Part shown: one piece after another, positions 52,309-61,984 of the stretch | Layout of the letters: each line of letters opens with the position of its first letter | Position numbering within the stretch: position 1 is the stretch's first letter | Origin: Sandarakinorhabdus cyanobacteriorum | Lineage (GTDB): Bacteria > Pseudomonadota > Alphaproteobacteria > Sphingomonadales > Sphingomonadaceae | Length of the DNA: 64,000 nucleotides | Direction of reading: 5' to 3' | Assembly: GCF_002251755.1 (NCBI RefSeq) | Contig: NZ_NOXT01000115.1 | Span: 20,857 to 84,856, forward strand | Position numbers and translations under genes: made by a program | The notes under the pieces: generated by a model | Database searches by the model: none | What the model was told of the DNA's origin: nothing | The model's input: only the letters and a program-made list of their open reading frames with translations

Positions 52309-52735
52309 GCTGTTCCCATGCCCAGTTCACCCGGCAATTTCCAGCGGCAATCCGGGCACCGCCAGCAAGGCCTGTCCTACACGCGCACGATCTGTCATGC
52401 TTCCTGATCAACGCTCTGTCTCAATTGTAAAATCGGCATCCCGGCCAACTGTCACATTGGCTGCCAATGTGACACGATTTCAATTGCTGTCCCCGGCCGA
52501 TGTGTCAACTTTGTCAACTTCACAATTGCCTGGATTCAAGGCCCTGTCAGGACCGGATTTCGGCCACAAGAGGATTTTTTCGGGGGGTGATTTGGCCGAA
52601 TCGTGCGATCAGAAACTGGCGCATCCGCTTCAAGACGGCGCTGGGGGCGATTGTGATCAGGACGGAACACACAACAGCGCACACCCCCGCCAAGGCCGGG
52701 TGTGGCACCGCAATTCACTGTGGACGCGAGCGGGC
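52309..52735. other. 427-bp gene-free region between accC and aat
   Basis: No convincing gene is seen; the open frames here run antisense into accC and lack family features. The region is less GC-rich than its flanks. It holds a perfect 25-bp palindrome (52450-52474) and a short direct repeat GTCAACTT at about 52503-52518. A G-rich run (GGGGGG) follows TTTTTTC near 52576-52590. It should hold the aat promoter and the accC terminator, but no classical terminator stem was found. Confidence 0.6.
52450..52474. promoter_or_regulatory. Perfect 25-bp palindrome
   Basis: The arms TGTCACATTGGC and GCCAATGTGACA flank a single central T. Length and symmetry fit a high-affinity site for a dimeric regulator. 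It lies 142 bp upstream of the aat start codon. No matching second copy was noticed elsewhere. Confidence 0.55.
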
Positions 52736-54094
52736 CTAACTCTTGGCCGCTTCCGCCTTGGCCGCCAGCCAGCGTTCCAGCCACTTGATCGAATAATCAC
52801 CCTTCTGGAAATCCGAGTCCTCGATCAGGGCCTGGTGCAGCGGAATGGTGGTCTTCGGCCCGTGGATGACGAATTCTTCCAGCGCCCGGCGCAACCGCAT
52901 CAGGCATTCATCGCGGTTCGCGCCATAAACGATCAGCTTGGCGATCAACGAATCATAATAAGGCGGGATGCGGTAGCCGTCATAAAGTGCTGAATCCACA
53001 CGCACATGCAGGCCGCCGGGCTGATGGAAATCGGTGACGCGGCCGGGCGATGGCGCGAACGAGGCCGGATCCTCGGCATTGATGCGGCATTCGATGGCAT
53101 GGCCTTCAAAATGAATGTCGTCCTGTGTGACCGACAGTGGCAGGCCGGCAGCGACACGAATCTGCTCGCGCACCAGATCAAGGCCGGTGATGGCTTCCGA
53201 CACCGGATGTTCCACCTGCAGGCGGGTGTTCATCTCGATGAAGAAGAATTCGCCATTTTCCCAAAGAAATTCAATGGTACCGGCGCCGCGATACTTCAGC
53301 TTGGCGATCGCCTGGCGCACCACTTCGCCCATCCGCGCGCGCTCGGCAGCGCTCAGAACCGGTGACGGCGCCTCTTCCAGCACCTTCTGGTGGCGGCGCT
53401 GCAGCGAACAGTCGCGCTCGCCCATGTGCACCGCACCGCCCTGGCCATCGCCAAAGATCTGGAATTCGATGTGGCGCGGTTCCGACAGATATTTTTCGAT
53501 ATAGACGGTGTCGTCGCCAAAGGCGGCCTTGGCCTCGCTTTTGGCCTGGCTGACCAGCGAGGGCAGGCTGGCGGCATCCGGGATCACCTTCATGCCGCGG
53601 CCACCGCCACCCGATGCGGCCTTGACCAGCACCGGATAGCCAATTTTTTCCGCGACTTCGAGGGCCTCTTCGACACTGTTGATCGGCCCATCCGAACCCG
53701 GCACCAATGGCAGGCCCAGGGCAGCGGCGGTGCGCTTGGCCTCCACCTTGTCACCCATCTTGCGGATATGTTCGGGATCAGGCCCGATCCAGGTGATGCG
53801 ATGCTCCTGCACGATCTCGGCAAAGCGGGCATTCTCGCTCAGGAAGCCATAGCCGGGGTGGATGGCATCGGCCTGGGCGATCTCGGCTGCCGAAATGATC
53901 GCCGGGATGTTCAGATAGCTGTCCGTCGCCGAGGGCGGACCGATACAGATCGCCTCGTCCGCCAAGCGCACATGCATGGCATCGGCATCGGCAGTGCTGT
54001 GCACGGCCACAGTGCGGATGCCCATTTCGCGGCAGGCGCGGTGCACGCGCAGCGCGATTTCGCCGCGGTTGGCGATCAGAACCTTCTTGAACAT
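52736..54094 (-). CDS. accC: Acetyl-CoA carboxylase, biotin carboxylase subunit
   Basis: This 452-residue ATP-grasp enzyme carboxylates the biotin on AccB. Landmarks are FKKVLIANRGEIALRV, the glycine-rich ATP loop KAASGGGGRGMKV, HMGERDCSLQRRHQKVLEE, FIEMNTRLQVEHPVSEA with catalytic Glu and Arg, and ECRINAEDP. ATG 54094 is chosen over GTG 54100 since MFKKVLIANRG is the standard start. It lies 8 bp downstream of accB. Confidence 0.97.
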   Translation of the reverse strand: MFKKVLIANRGEIALRVHRACREMGIRTVAVHSTADADAMHVRLADEAICIGPPSATDSYLNIPAIISAAEIAQADAIHPGYGFLSENARFAEIVQEHRITWIGPDPEHIRKMGDKVEAKRTAAALGLPLVPGSDGPINSVEEALEVAEKIGYPVLVKAASGGGGRGMKVIPDAASLPSLVSQAKSEAKAAFGDDTVYIEKYLSEPRHIEFQIFGDGQGGAVHMGERDCSLQRRHQKVLEEAPSPVLSAAERARMGEVVRQAIAKLKYRGAGTIEFLWENGEFFFIEMNTRLQVEHPVSEAITGLDLVREQIRVAAGLPLSVTQDDIHFEGHAIECRINAEDPASFAPSPGRVTDFHQPGGLHVRVDSALYDGYRIPPYYDSLIAKLIVYGANRDECLMRLRRALEEFVIHGPKTTIPLHQALIEDSDFQKGDYSIKWLERWLAAKAEAAKS

Positions 54095-54102
54095 CGCCAC
54101 GC

Positions 54103-54603
54103 TTACTCGATGATCACGAGCGGCTGGTCATATTCCACCGGCTGCTCGCTGTTCACCAGGATGGACTTGATCACACCGCCCTTGGGCGCTGCGATCGGGT
54201 TCATCACCTTCATCGCCTCGATGATCAGCAGCGTGTCGCCGGCCTTCACGGTGGCGCCTTCGGAAATGAACGGCGGCGCACCCGGTTCCGGGGTGAGATA
54301 GGCGGTGCCGACGATCGGCGACTTCACCAAGCCCGGATGATTCTTGATGTCGCCATCGCCGGCCGGCGCGGCGGCAGCCGGAGCAGCGGCCGCCGGCGGC
54401 GGGGCCGGCCAGCCACCAGCGGGCGGGGCCGGTGCATAGGCGGGGGCGGCAGCGGCCATGGTCACGGCGGCAGCGGTGCGCGCCACACGGATCACCCGCT
54501 CGCCATCCTTCACCTCTATTTCGGTGAGATTGGTCGAATCCAGCAGTTCGGCCAGCTCGCGCACCAGCCCGGTATCAACCACGATTCCCTTGGAGTCTGC
54601 CAT
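54103..54603 (-). CDS. accB: Acetyl-CoA carboxylase, biotin carboxyl carrier protein
   Basis: This 166-residue protein has an N-terminal helical domain, an Ala/Pro-rich mobile linker (about 50-88) and the C-terminal biotinyl domain with the biotin-accepting Lys132 in [10 protein letters not shown]. It carries CO2 from AccC to the carboxyltransferase for malonyl-CoA synthesis. The order aroQ-accB-accC is widely conserved. Confidence 0.96.
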   Translation of the reverse strand: MADSKGIVVDTGLVRELAELLDSTNLTEIEVKDGERVIRVARTAAAVTMAAAAPAYAPAPPAGGWPAPPPAAAAPAAAAPAGDGDIKNHPGLVKSPIVGTAYLTPEPGAPPFISEGATVKAGDTLLIIEAMKVMNPIAAPKGGVIKSILVNSEQPVEYDQPLVIIE

Positions 54604-54637
54604 GACGATCCCGTAAATTGCCCCTCGAAAGTCCGGC

Positions 54638-55084
54638 TCAATGCCGCAAAGCAGCGGCCGCGTCCAGCGCGAGGGCATAGGATGCGGCACCAAAGCCCGA
54701 AATACTGCCCTTTGCCGCCCTGGCGACAAAGCTGACATGCCGGAACTCTTCCCGGGCATGCGGGTTCGACAGATGCACCTCGATCACCGGAACCGTGATG
54801 CCCTTGATGGCATCATGGATGGCGATGCTGGTGTGGGTGAAGGCCCCGGCGTTGAGGATGACGGCCAGCGCGCCGCGGGCACCCGCCTCGTGCAGCCAAT
54901 CGACGAGATGGCCCTCGTGGTTGGACTGGCGGATATCGACCATCAACCCCAGGCCCTGCGCCTGGTCTTCCAGCCGGGCGGCGATATCGTCCAGCGTATC
55001 CTGGCCATAGATATGGGGTTCCCGGCTGCCCAGGAGGTTGAGGTTGGGCCCGTTCAGCACCATGACCAGCGGCAAGTCGTTCAT
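54638..55084 (-). CDS. aroQ: 3-dehydroquinate dehydratase, type II
   Basis: This 148-residue dodecameric enzyme of the shikimate pathway has the opening [19 protein letters not shown], the catalytic Tyr in the IYG segment, [33 protein letters not shown] and [20 protein letters not shown] 55084 is chosen; an ATG six codons earlier is possible, and both ribosome sites are weak. It leads the aroQ-accB-accC operon. Confidence 0.96.
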   Translation of the reverse strand: MNDLPLVMVLNGPNLNLLGSREPHIYGQDTLDDIAARLEDQAQGLGLMVDIRQSNHEGHLVDWLHEAGARGALAVILNAGAFTHTSIAIHDAIKGITVPVIEVHLSNPHAREEFRHVSFVARAAKGSISGFGAASYALALDAAAALRH

Positions 55085-55174
55085 GGTCCACAGGCAAAGC
55101 ATGAAGGCGACAGCGTTGCAAGGCCGGCGCGATTGCGCGATGCTCGCCGCCGTTTCAGCCACGGGTCGCACCAC

Positions 55175-55849
55175 ATGAAGATCATCATCGGCAACCGCAC
55201 CTACAGCAGCTGGTCGCTGCGCGGCTGGCTGGCCGCCAAACAGAGCCTGCTGCCGTTCGAGACCGAGCTGCGGGTGATGGATTCGCCGGCCTGGATCAGC
55301 GGCGAAGCCAAGACCGACATGCCGTCGGGCAAGGTGCCGGTGCTGTGGGATCATGGCGAGCCGGTGTGGGATTCGATGGCAATCCTGCTGCATCTGGCCG
55401 ACAAGGCCGGGCATGACCGCTTCTGGCCACGCGATGCGCCGGCCCGCATGCTGGCCTATGCCATCTGTGCAGAGATGCATTCCGGCTTTGCCCCGTTGCG
55501 GGCCGGTTGCCCGATGGATCTGCAGCATCATTATCCCGATTTCGCGCCCACGGCCGAGATCATGGCCGACGTGCGCCGGATTGAAACCCTGTGGGAAGAG
55601 GCGCTTGGCCGCTTTGGGGCAGAGACTGGCGAGCCCTGGCTGTTTGGCCGGTTCGGCGCGGCCGACATCATGTTTGCCCCGGTCTGCACCCGCATCGACA
55701 CCTATCATTTGCCGGTCAGCGCCACCGCCCGGGCCTATGTGGATCGGGTGCTGGCGCATCCGTTCCTGCAGGAATGGACAGCGGCTGCACTGGCCGAACC
55801 CTATGAATTCACCCGCTATCACATCCCCGGCGGGGTGAAGCGCGGGTGA
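55175..55849 (+). CDS. Glutathione S-transferase family protein
   Basis: This 224-residue protein has an N-terminal thioredoxin-like domain (MKIIIGNRTYSSWSLRGWLA, with the SSWSLR serine region as likely glutathione activator; GKVPVLWDHGEPVWDSMAI, with the conserved cis-Pro and Ser) and an all-helical C-terminal domain. It probably conjugates or reduces electrophiles in the cytoplasm. It overlaps the DUF1499 gene by 4 nt. Confidence 0.9.
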   Translation: MKIIIGNRTYSSWSLRGWLAAKQSLLPFETELRVMDSPAWISGEAKTDMPSGKVPVLWDHGEPVWDSMAILLHLADKAGHDRFWPRDAPARMLAYAICAEMHSGFAPLRAGCPMDLQHHYPDFAPTAEIMADVRRIETLWEEALGRFGAETGEPWLFGRFGAADIMFAPVCTRIDTYHLPVSATARAYVDRVLAHPFLQEWTAAALAEPYEFTRYHIPGGVKRG

Positions 55850-56571
55850 GCGCCCGCGCGCCGCTGGGCCCCCGCATGGCCCGGGCCACGCTGGCCGCGG
55901 CGCTGCTGGTGCTGCTCGCCGGGCCGCTGCTCAACTTTGGCCTGGTCAACTGGCAGGCGGCCCTTGGCCTGTTTGCCGGCGCGGCCGTGCCGGCCGGCAT
56001 TGGCGGCCTGTTCTGCCTCGCCCGCCTGATCCGTCGCCGTGGCGGGGTTGTCACCGTGATTGCCGCTGCGGCCGGCATTGCGGCGGCGACCATTCCCATG
56101 GCCATCGTGCTGATGGCGGCCGACAAGCCGGTAATCAACGATATCAGCACCGACACCGCCAACCCGCCGGAGTTCGTTGCCCTCACCGCCGATCGGCGCG
56201 GGGCCGATGCCAATCCGCCCGAATACAACCCGGCCTTTGCCCCCGAACAGTCCCGCGCCTATCCGCAGATCCGCCCGCTTGATCTGCCGCTGCCGCGCGA
56301 CAAGGCGTTCCGATTGGCGCTGGCCGCCTGCAAGGGGTGGGAGATCATTGCCAGCGATGCCGATGCCGGCCGGATCGAAGCGGTCGCCCGCGTGCCCTGG
56401 TGGGGGTTCCGCGATGATATCGTCATCCGGCTGACCGAGGTGCCGGGCGGCACGCGGGTGGACATAAGGTCAAAATCACGGGTGGGGACAAGCGATCTGG
56501 GCGTGAATGCGCGGCGGATAAGCGCGTGGCTTGACCGGTTGGCCGCATCCGTGCGCAAAGCCGGAGCATGA
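55846..56571 (+). CDS. DUF1499 membrane protein
   Basis: This 241-residue protein has about three N-terminal helices (11-100) followed by a DUF1499 domain (about 130-235) with YPQIRPLDLPLPRDKAFRLA, GRIEAVARVPWWGFRDDIVIR and RVDIRSKSRVGTSDLGVNARRI. The function is unknown. It starts at GTG, overlapping the GST stop, and ends by overlapping dapE (ATGA), so three genes are coupled. Confidence 0.9.
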   Translation: MSARAPLGPRMARATLAAALLVLLAGPLLNFGLVNWQAALGLFAGAAVPAGIGGLFCLARLIRRRGGVVTVIAAAAGIAAATIPMAIVLMAADKPVINDISTDTANPPEFVALTADRRGADANPPEYNPAFAPEQSRAYPQIRPLDLPLPRDKAFRLALAACKGWEIIASDADAGRIEAVARVPWWGFRDDIVIRLTEVPGGTRVDIRSKSRVGTSDLGVNARRISAWLDRLAASVRKAGA

Positions 56572-57722
56572 CGCCCGACCCGAACGATCCCATTGCCCTC
56601 ACCCAGGCGCTGATCCGCTGTGCCAGCGTGACACCGGCCGACGAAGGTGCGCTGGACCTGCTGCAGACGGCGCTGACGGGCTTGGGATTCGCCTGCACCC
56701 GCCTGCCGTTTGGCCATCCGCCCGATGGCCCGGTGGACAATCTGTTTGCCACAATCGCGGGTGGGTCCGGTCCGCATTTTGCCTTTGCCGGCCACAGCGA
56801 CGTGGTGCCGGCCGGCGATCTCGCCGGCTGGAGCGAGGACCCGTTTGCTGGAGACATCCGCGATGGCTTCATCGTTGGCCGCGGCGCTGCTGACATGAAG
56901 GGCGCACTGGCTGCCATGGTCGCCGCCACCGCACGCCACCTGGCCAAGGGGCCATTGCAGGGCCGCATCAGCTTCATCATCACCGGGGATGAGGAAGGCC
57001 CGGCCACCTTCGGCACCACGATGATGCTGGACTGGATGGAGGCCAATGGCCTTGTCCCCGATCTCTGCCTGGTGGGCGAGCCGACCTCGCAGCATGGCCT
57101 GGGCGACATGATGAAGATCGGCCGGCGCGGCAGCCTCAACGCCTGGATCACGGTCAACGGCGCGCAGGGGCATGTCGCCTACCCCACCCGCGCCGACAAT
57201 CCGATCACCCGGCTGGTCGCCATCCTCACCGATCTGAAGGCGCGGGTGCTGGATACGGGCAACGACTGGTTCCAGCCCTCCAACCTTGAAATCACTGATG
57301 TCTCGGTCGGCAATCCGGCCACAAACCTGATCCCGGCGCAGGCCCGCGCCCGGATCAACATCCGCTTCAACAACGAACACAGCGGCGCCGCCCTGGCCGA
57401 CTGGATAAGGGCCACTGTCGCTGCCCATGCGCCCTCGGCCCAGGTCGAGGTGAAAATCTCCGGCGAGGCCTTTCTCACCGAACCGGGCGCGCTGTCGGCG
57501 CTGGTGGGGGATGCGGTCCACGCCGTCACCGGCCGCACGCCGGAGCTTTCGACCACCGGCGGCACCAGCGACGCCCGCTTCATCCGCCGCCTGTGCCCGG
57601 TGGTGGAATTCGGCCTGCCCGGCCAGTCCATGCACAAGGTGGATGAGCATGCCGCGGTGGCCGACATAGCCGGGCTGGCGGCGATATATGGAGTTCTGCT
57701 GGCGCGGGCGTTGTCCGGCTGA
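56568..57722 (+). CDS. dapE: Succinyl-diaminopimelate desuccinylase
   Basis: This 384-residue zinc peptidase-like enzyme releases succinate in the lysine/diaminopimelate pathway. Metal ligands are visible in AFAGHSDVVPAGD (His76; Asp78 adjacent), GRGAADMKGA, and catalytic Glu in TGDEEGPA. The dimerisation domain has GRRGSLNAWITVNGAQGH. The C-terminal FGLPGQSMHKVDE carries the last metal His. It ends one base before the convergent gene. Confidence 0.95.
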   Translation: MTPDPNDPIALTQALIRCASVTPADEGALDLLQTALTGLGFACTRLPFGHPPDGPVDNLFATIAGGSGPHFAFAGHSDVVPAGDLAGWSEDPFAGDIRDGFIVGRGAADMKGALAAMVAATARHLAKGPLQGRISFIITGDEEGPATFGTTMMLDWMEANGLVPDLCLVGEPTSQHGLGDMMKIGRRGSLNAWITVNGAQGHVAYPTRADNPITRLVAILTDLKARVLDTGNDWFQPSNLEITDVSVGNPATNLIPAQARARINIRFNNEHSGAALADWIRATVAAHAPSAQVEVKISGEAFLTEPGALSALVGDAVHAVTGRTPELSTTGGTSDARFIRRLCPVVEFGLPGQSMHKVDEHAAVADIAGLAAIYGVLLARALSG

Positions 57723-58724
57723 TCAGCGCGGGCTGGCCGCAGAGCGGGGTGGCGATGGCGGTGCGACGACGGGCGGCCCCGGCGATTCCGATACCTGCCG
57801 CCCGGCCGCCAGCCCCGCGCGACCGCACCAGCCAAGCAAGGCGGGATCAGCGGGCAAGGCGGCGTTGGCAACCGTGGCTTCCAGCCTGCAGACAATCAAC
57901 CGATAGGATTGATCCTCCCAGGCCTTGCGGACATCCGGCTCCGAAAACCGCAATATGATGCCCGTTCGCGCATCATAAGGCAGCCCGACCTCCAAATAGC
58001 TGCCCTTGACGCCGGCCGCCTGATCAGCTGCCGCCCAAGGCATCGGCATGACCATTCGCCAATCCTGTTTGCCCCAAGGCCGACTGTGCAGTGCAAACCG
58101 TGGCAGAGGGTCCCGTTGCGCCGCCAGGATCGTGGCCCGCCAGACGCTGCCATCCCTGGCGCGCAGTTGCGTGCTGGCCATTTCACGAACCGGCAACGTC
58201 TTGGCTTCGGGCAGCGGTCGCGCCTGGGCCAGCATAGCCATCGGAACGCCCGGCATCGGGCGCAGTTGGCATATGCGCGGTTGCACCAGTTGCAAGAAGC
58301 CGAAATCTGTCAGCAGCGCGCCGGCTGGCAAGCGGTCTGGCCGCAAGACCGTCCGGCACAGTGTGGCAGTGCGCGCTTGCTCGTCGAAACCGGTCATCCA
58401 CCAGAATTCGAACCGGTCAGGGTAGAGGCGTTGCAGATAAAACGGTCCCCGCATCACCTCGCCCAACAGGCCCACAGCGGCCGGGGGCAGCAACCGGGGC
58501 AGAATTCGGGCATTCGCTTCCACCAGGGCGATCGGCCAATTCAGCACGCCCTCTGGATAATATGTGCCCGCCGGCGGCAAATCGGCCGGCAAAGACACCG
58601 CCACTGGCACGGCGGTGACGAAATCGGCAAGCGGAACCAAGCGGTTATCGTCCGGGCCCGGCTGTTATGCCGCGCTGGTCGCCATTGCCGTACACAGCGC
58701 CAACAACGCCACATAGTGCTTCAA
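57723..58724 (-). pseudogene. Secreted hypothetical protein interrupted by an in-frame stop
   Basis: The frame begins at TTG 58724, overlapping the preceding stop (TTGA), and encodes a 19-residue signal peptide, MKHYVALLALCTAMATSAA. A TAA at 58665-58667 follows, exactly at the expected cleavage site. The same frame continues as QPGPDDNRLVPLADF and stays open for about 313 more codons to 57723. A restart at TTG 58640 would give a 305-residue protein with no signal peptide. The mature part has no recognised family; it has several Trp and Arg residues and a Pro-rich end. A change of CAA (or a similar sense codon) to TAA would explain it, so the gene is probably broken; sequencing error is also possible. 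Confidence 0.65.
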
Positions 58725-59434
58725 ACGCGCTGGCCCTCGCCATAGCGGGCTTCGAGGAACTTGCCCTGTACGCGCAGGCCGTCGCGGTCTGCCTCGGCCA
58801 GCGTGGCTGACGCGCGGGTGAGTTCGGCTTCCACCGCCTTGAGGCCATCGATCACGGTGGCCTCCGGGGTGCGGCCGTCATGCTCGACGATGTTGGCGCG
58901 CTGCATCGGCGGGATGCGGGTGTAACGGTCGATCAGTTCGGGAAGATGCTTGCCCAACAGACGGCCAATGTCCTGCGCCACCGGATGATCGGCCGGCACA
59001 CGTGCCAATTGCCGTTCCAGCGCGGCCAGCTGCACCGAAATGCCATCCAGATGCGGCGCGGCGAGACGCGGGAGGTGGCGACGCTGGCGTTCCAGCCAGG
59101 CTTCGGTGATGGCGGGCAGCTCCGCCGGGGCGGCTTCGTCCATCTTGTCGACATCGGGGCCGCCCACCGGCAGGGCGAAACCGGCAATGCCCGACAGCGG
59201 CACGATCAGCAGGCTCAACAGGAACAGGCCGATGCCCATCCCGTCCGACATCCAGCCATAGGCGGTGAGCGCCGCCACCGTAGCCAGAAAGGCGATGCCG
59301 CCGCGCGTCAGCCGGGTGGCGACATTGGCCTTGCGCCGTTCCCAGCGCCGGGCGCGCGCCATCTGCATGGCTTCGGCCCGGGCCATGCGCCGGCGCCGGG
59401 CTTCGGCTTCGTCAAAAGGCGGCACACTCGCCAT
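58721..59434 (-). CDS. Membrane protein of the telA operon
   Basis: This 237-residue protein has a very basic N-terminus (12-40, many Arg), two adjacent helices (about 46-88), then a soluble helical domain (95-237) with EAWLERQRRHLPRLA and LPELIDRYTRIPP. The layout resembles XpaC-type proteins that accompany TelA in other bacteria, but the match is by context and shape. It starts 1 bp after the telA stop. Confidence 0.75.
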   Translation of the reverse strand: MASVPPFDEAEARRRRMARAEAMQMARARRWERRKANVATRLTRGGIAFLATVAALTAYGWMSDGMGIGLFLLSLLIVPLSGIAGFALPVGGPDVDKMDEAAPAELPAITEAWLERQRRHLPRLAAPHLDGISVQLAALERQLARVPADHPVAQDIGRLLGKHLPELIDRYTRIPPMQRANIVEHDGRTPEATVIDGLKAVEAELTRASATLAEADRDGLRVQGKFLEARYGEGQRV

Positions 59435-59435
59435 A

Positions 59436-60623
59436 TCAGGTGAGGGCCGTGAGGCTGGTCTGCGGGCCGGCGATCTGGGCTTCGGCCTGGCCTTGCGCGC
59501 GCGCCACATAGGCGCGGCTCTTCTCCACCTCGACGCTCAGCGTGTTGACCGTGGTCTTCATCGCCTCCAGCGACTTCATCTTGAACGTGTCGATGGCGTC
59601 CATCGTCTGATAGACATTCTGGAAGGCGCGCTGCAGCGTTTCCACCGGAATGGCGCTGGACGAGGCCTGTTCGTGGATCATCGCGGTGTTGCTCTTCAGC
59701 AGCTCGCCGGTCGAATCGATGATGCCGGCGGTCGTGCTGTTCAATTGGGTGATCTGTTCCAGCACCAGCTTCTGGTTGGTCATCGCCTCGGCCACGGTCA
59801 CGGCGGTGCGCAGCGCGGCGACCGTGGTGGTGCTGGCGCGATCCACGCCCTTCATCAGCTCGACATTGTTCTTCTTGACCAGATCGAGCGCCAGATAGCC
59901 CTGCACCGAAACCGCCAGCTGCGTCAGCAGATCCTGGGTACGCTGGCGCACGTAAAACAGCGCGCTTTCGCGGATGGCCTTGGCCTTGGCCGGATCGGTG
60001 ATGTCCAGCTCGGTGGCCTTTTCCTCCAGCTTTTCATCCAGCACCTTGGACATGTGGACCATCTGTTCCAGCTTGCCCATCGCGTCCCACAGCTTGGCAC
60101 GCTCGTCCTCGATGCTGATATTGTCCTTCAACAGCTCGTCCTTGCCGCTTTTCAGCGCGCCCAGGATGGCGTTGATATTGCCCTGCGCGCTCTTGTAGCT
60201 GTCGAAATAGGAACGCAGCTTGTCTCCGCCGAAGGGGATCAGGCCAAACAGCTTCTTGCGGCCCTGCAGCTTGCCGGATTTGCCGGGATCGAGATCCTCC
60301 ACGATCTTGCGCAGCTGCACGAGATCGGCGCCGATTCCGGCCTCCTTGTTGAGGGCGCGGGTCGGCCGATCGAGGAAACGGTTGGACTGGGCGGCGGCGC
60401 GGGCGATTTCGGTGGCGCCCAGATTGGCCAGCGCATCGACCTTCTTGCCAAATTCCGGGCTGGCGGCATCGGTGGCGATCAGTTCATCGATGAAACCATC
60501 GACCTTGGCATCCAGCTGGGCGCGTTCCTGATCCTTCAGCGGCACCAGGCCGGCGGCCTTCTGCGGCGCAATCGGGTTGACCGCGACCGGGGGTTCCAGC
60601 TTGATTGCAACTTCGTCCGACAT
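59436..60623 (-). CDS. telA: TelA-family toxic anion resistance protein
   Basis: This 395-residue, mostly helical cytoplasmic protein matches TelA/KlaA. Segments are ANLGATEIARAAAQSNRFLDRP, GRKKLFGLIPFGGDKLRSYFDSY, LELITQL-like LVLEQITQLNSTTAGII, and a coiled-coil C-terminus (MDAIDTFKMKSLEAMKTTV). The family was named for tellurite resistance; a role in envelope stress is likely, and the mechanism is unknown. GAGGA precedes ATG 60623. It heads a three-gene operon. Confidence 0.92.
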   Translation of the reverse strand: MSDEVAIKLEPPVAVNPIAPQKAAGLVPLKDQERAQLDAKVDGFIDELIATDAASPEFGKKVDALANLGATEIARAAAQSNRFLDRPTRALNKEAGIGADLVQLRKIVEDLDPGKSGKLQGRKKLFGLIPFGGDKLRSYFDSYKSAQGNINAILGALKSGKDELLKDNISIEDERAKLWDAMGKLEQMVHMSKVLDEKLEEKATELDITDPAKAKAIRESALFYVRQRTQDLLTQLAVSVQGYLALDLVKKNNVELMKGVDRASTTTVAALRTAVTVAEAMTNQKLVLEQITQLNSTTAGIIDSTGELLKSNTAMIHEQASSSAIPVETLQRAFQNVYQTMDAIDTFKMKSLEAMKTTVNTLSVEVEKSRAYVARAQGQAEAQIAGPQTSLTALT

Positions 60624-60731
60624 GCCAGTCCTCATCTCTTGCCGGCGCAGCTTAACAGTCTGCCGCGCCGCTGCCTACTGTGTTAGGATTGCGACACGCT
60701 TTTGCAAGGGGTGGGGCGGGAAATCGCCCAA

Positions 60732-61889
60732 TCAATCGGCCATCACGCCAGCCAGCATGTCGTGAAAGGCGCCGATACCTTGTTCAAGCCCGCCGGTGAG
60801 GACATGATCAACGGCGCCCGAAGCCAGGCCTTCGTGGCCGAGCGCGGCGGCGCGGAAATCTTCGGAACCAAACACGCCGCCATCGAGCAGCGCCCAGCTT
60901 TTCGCCCAGTGCCGCTCGGCCTTCTCATCACGCGGCGGCTCGGGGATCAGCATGAAATCCTCCACCCAGGTTTCCCCGACCCCGCGCGGCATCAGCACCA
61001 TGATGTTGATATAGTCCGGGCTGGCGATGATCACGGTGGCCGGCGCCAGCGTGTAGGTGAAGGTCATGGTGCGGCGGAGGTCGCGCATGTCGCCAATGTC
61101 GACCCCGTCGAGCGCGGCGAGGCGGGCGACGGCGCTGCGCTGGTGCGGGCCGATGCGGTCACCGGTGGTGACGCCGTCCTGGAAGAAGGGCGCGATGGTG
61201 TTCGCGTGCAGGCGCAGCACATGGTAGCTTTCCAGGAAGGCATCCATGATCAGCTTCCAGTTGGCCGCGACCTTGTGCGTGCGCCGGGCATAAAGATGCT
61301 GATCGGCAAAACCGATGGCATCGAAATCGGCAGCCAGCGGCCCTTGCGCCAGGCTGAAATCCGGTGCCGCGTCGCGATCCAGCCCCATCCAGATCAGCCC
61401 GCCGGCCTCCACGCTCGGCATCTCGATCAGGCTGCGGCTGGCCTTGTCCAATCCCGCAAACGTCTCGGGGCGCGGCAGGCCCTTCAACTTGCCATCCGTG
61501 CCATAACTCCACGCGTGATAGGGGCAGACCAGCGCCGGTGCACTGACCGCCGCGCACCCCTCCACCAGCCGCGTGCCGCGATGCCGGCAGACATTCATGA
61601 ACACGCGCGCCACACCCTTGCCATCCCGCGCGATCAGCAGCGGCAGGCCAAAGCCATCATGCGGCACCGCCATGTTGGGCTGCGGCAGCAGCGCCGACGG
61701 CGCGATCACCACCGGCAGCCGTCTGAACACCCGGTTCCATTCGCGGGCGAAATGATCGGGGCATGTATAGGCGCTGGCCGGAATCTCCCGCATCACGCCG
61801 CTGGCCGCCTTGCCCGCCGCCGCCGGAATGCCCGCCGCCAGCGCCCGCTGGCCGGGCGTCGGGTGGCGCGGTTTGAAGGGAATATCCAT
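60732..61889 (-). CDS. Rieske non-haem iron oxygenase, alpha subunit
   Basis: This 385-residue protein has a Rieske [2Fe-2S] domain with CRHRGTRL and CPYHAWSYG (2 Cys, 2 His), then a catalytic domain with the mononuclear iron ligands in [13 protein letters not shown]. The short length and lack of a beta subunit gene suggest a homotrimeric oxygenase of the type acting on aromatic, quaternary-ammonium or similar compounds. No reductase or ferredoxin gene is adjacent. ATG 61889 lacks a clear ribosome site; TTG 61925 is possible. Confidence 0.9.
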   Translation of the reverse strand: MDIPFKPRHPTPGQRALAAGIPAAAGKAASGVMREIPASAYTCPDHFAREWNRVFRRLPVVIAPSALLPQPNMAVPHDGFGLPLLIARDGKGVARVFMNVCRHRGTRLVEGCAAVSAPALVCPYHAWSYGTDGKLKGLPRPETFAGLDKASRSLIEMPSVEAGGLIWMGLDRDAAPDFSLAQGPLAADFDAIGFADQHLYARRTHKVAANWKLIMDAFLESYHVLRLHANTIAPFFQDGVTTGDRIGPHQRSAVARLAALDGVDIGDMRDLRRTMTFTYTLAPATVIIASPDYINIMVLMPRGVGETWVEDFMLIPEPPRDEKAERHWAKSWALLDGGVFGSEDFRAAALGHEGLASGAVDHVLTGGLEQGIGAFHDMLAGVMAD

Positions 61890-61984
61890 GGAGCCGATGG
61901 TGACTCCGTTCTTGGGCGGGCGCAACTGCGCGGAGATGGGAGGGCGGGGCTTGACCCATCAACTGCCCGATGGTCCGATGCAGC

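Noticed and set aside
52307..52993. An open frame covering the gap before aat and the end of accC
   Set aside because: Half of it is antisense to accC. The rest has mixed codon use, no ribosome site and no family resemblance.
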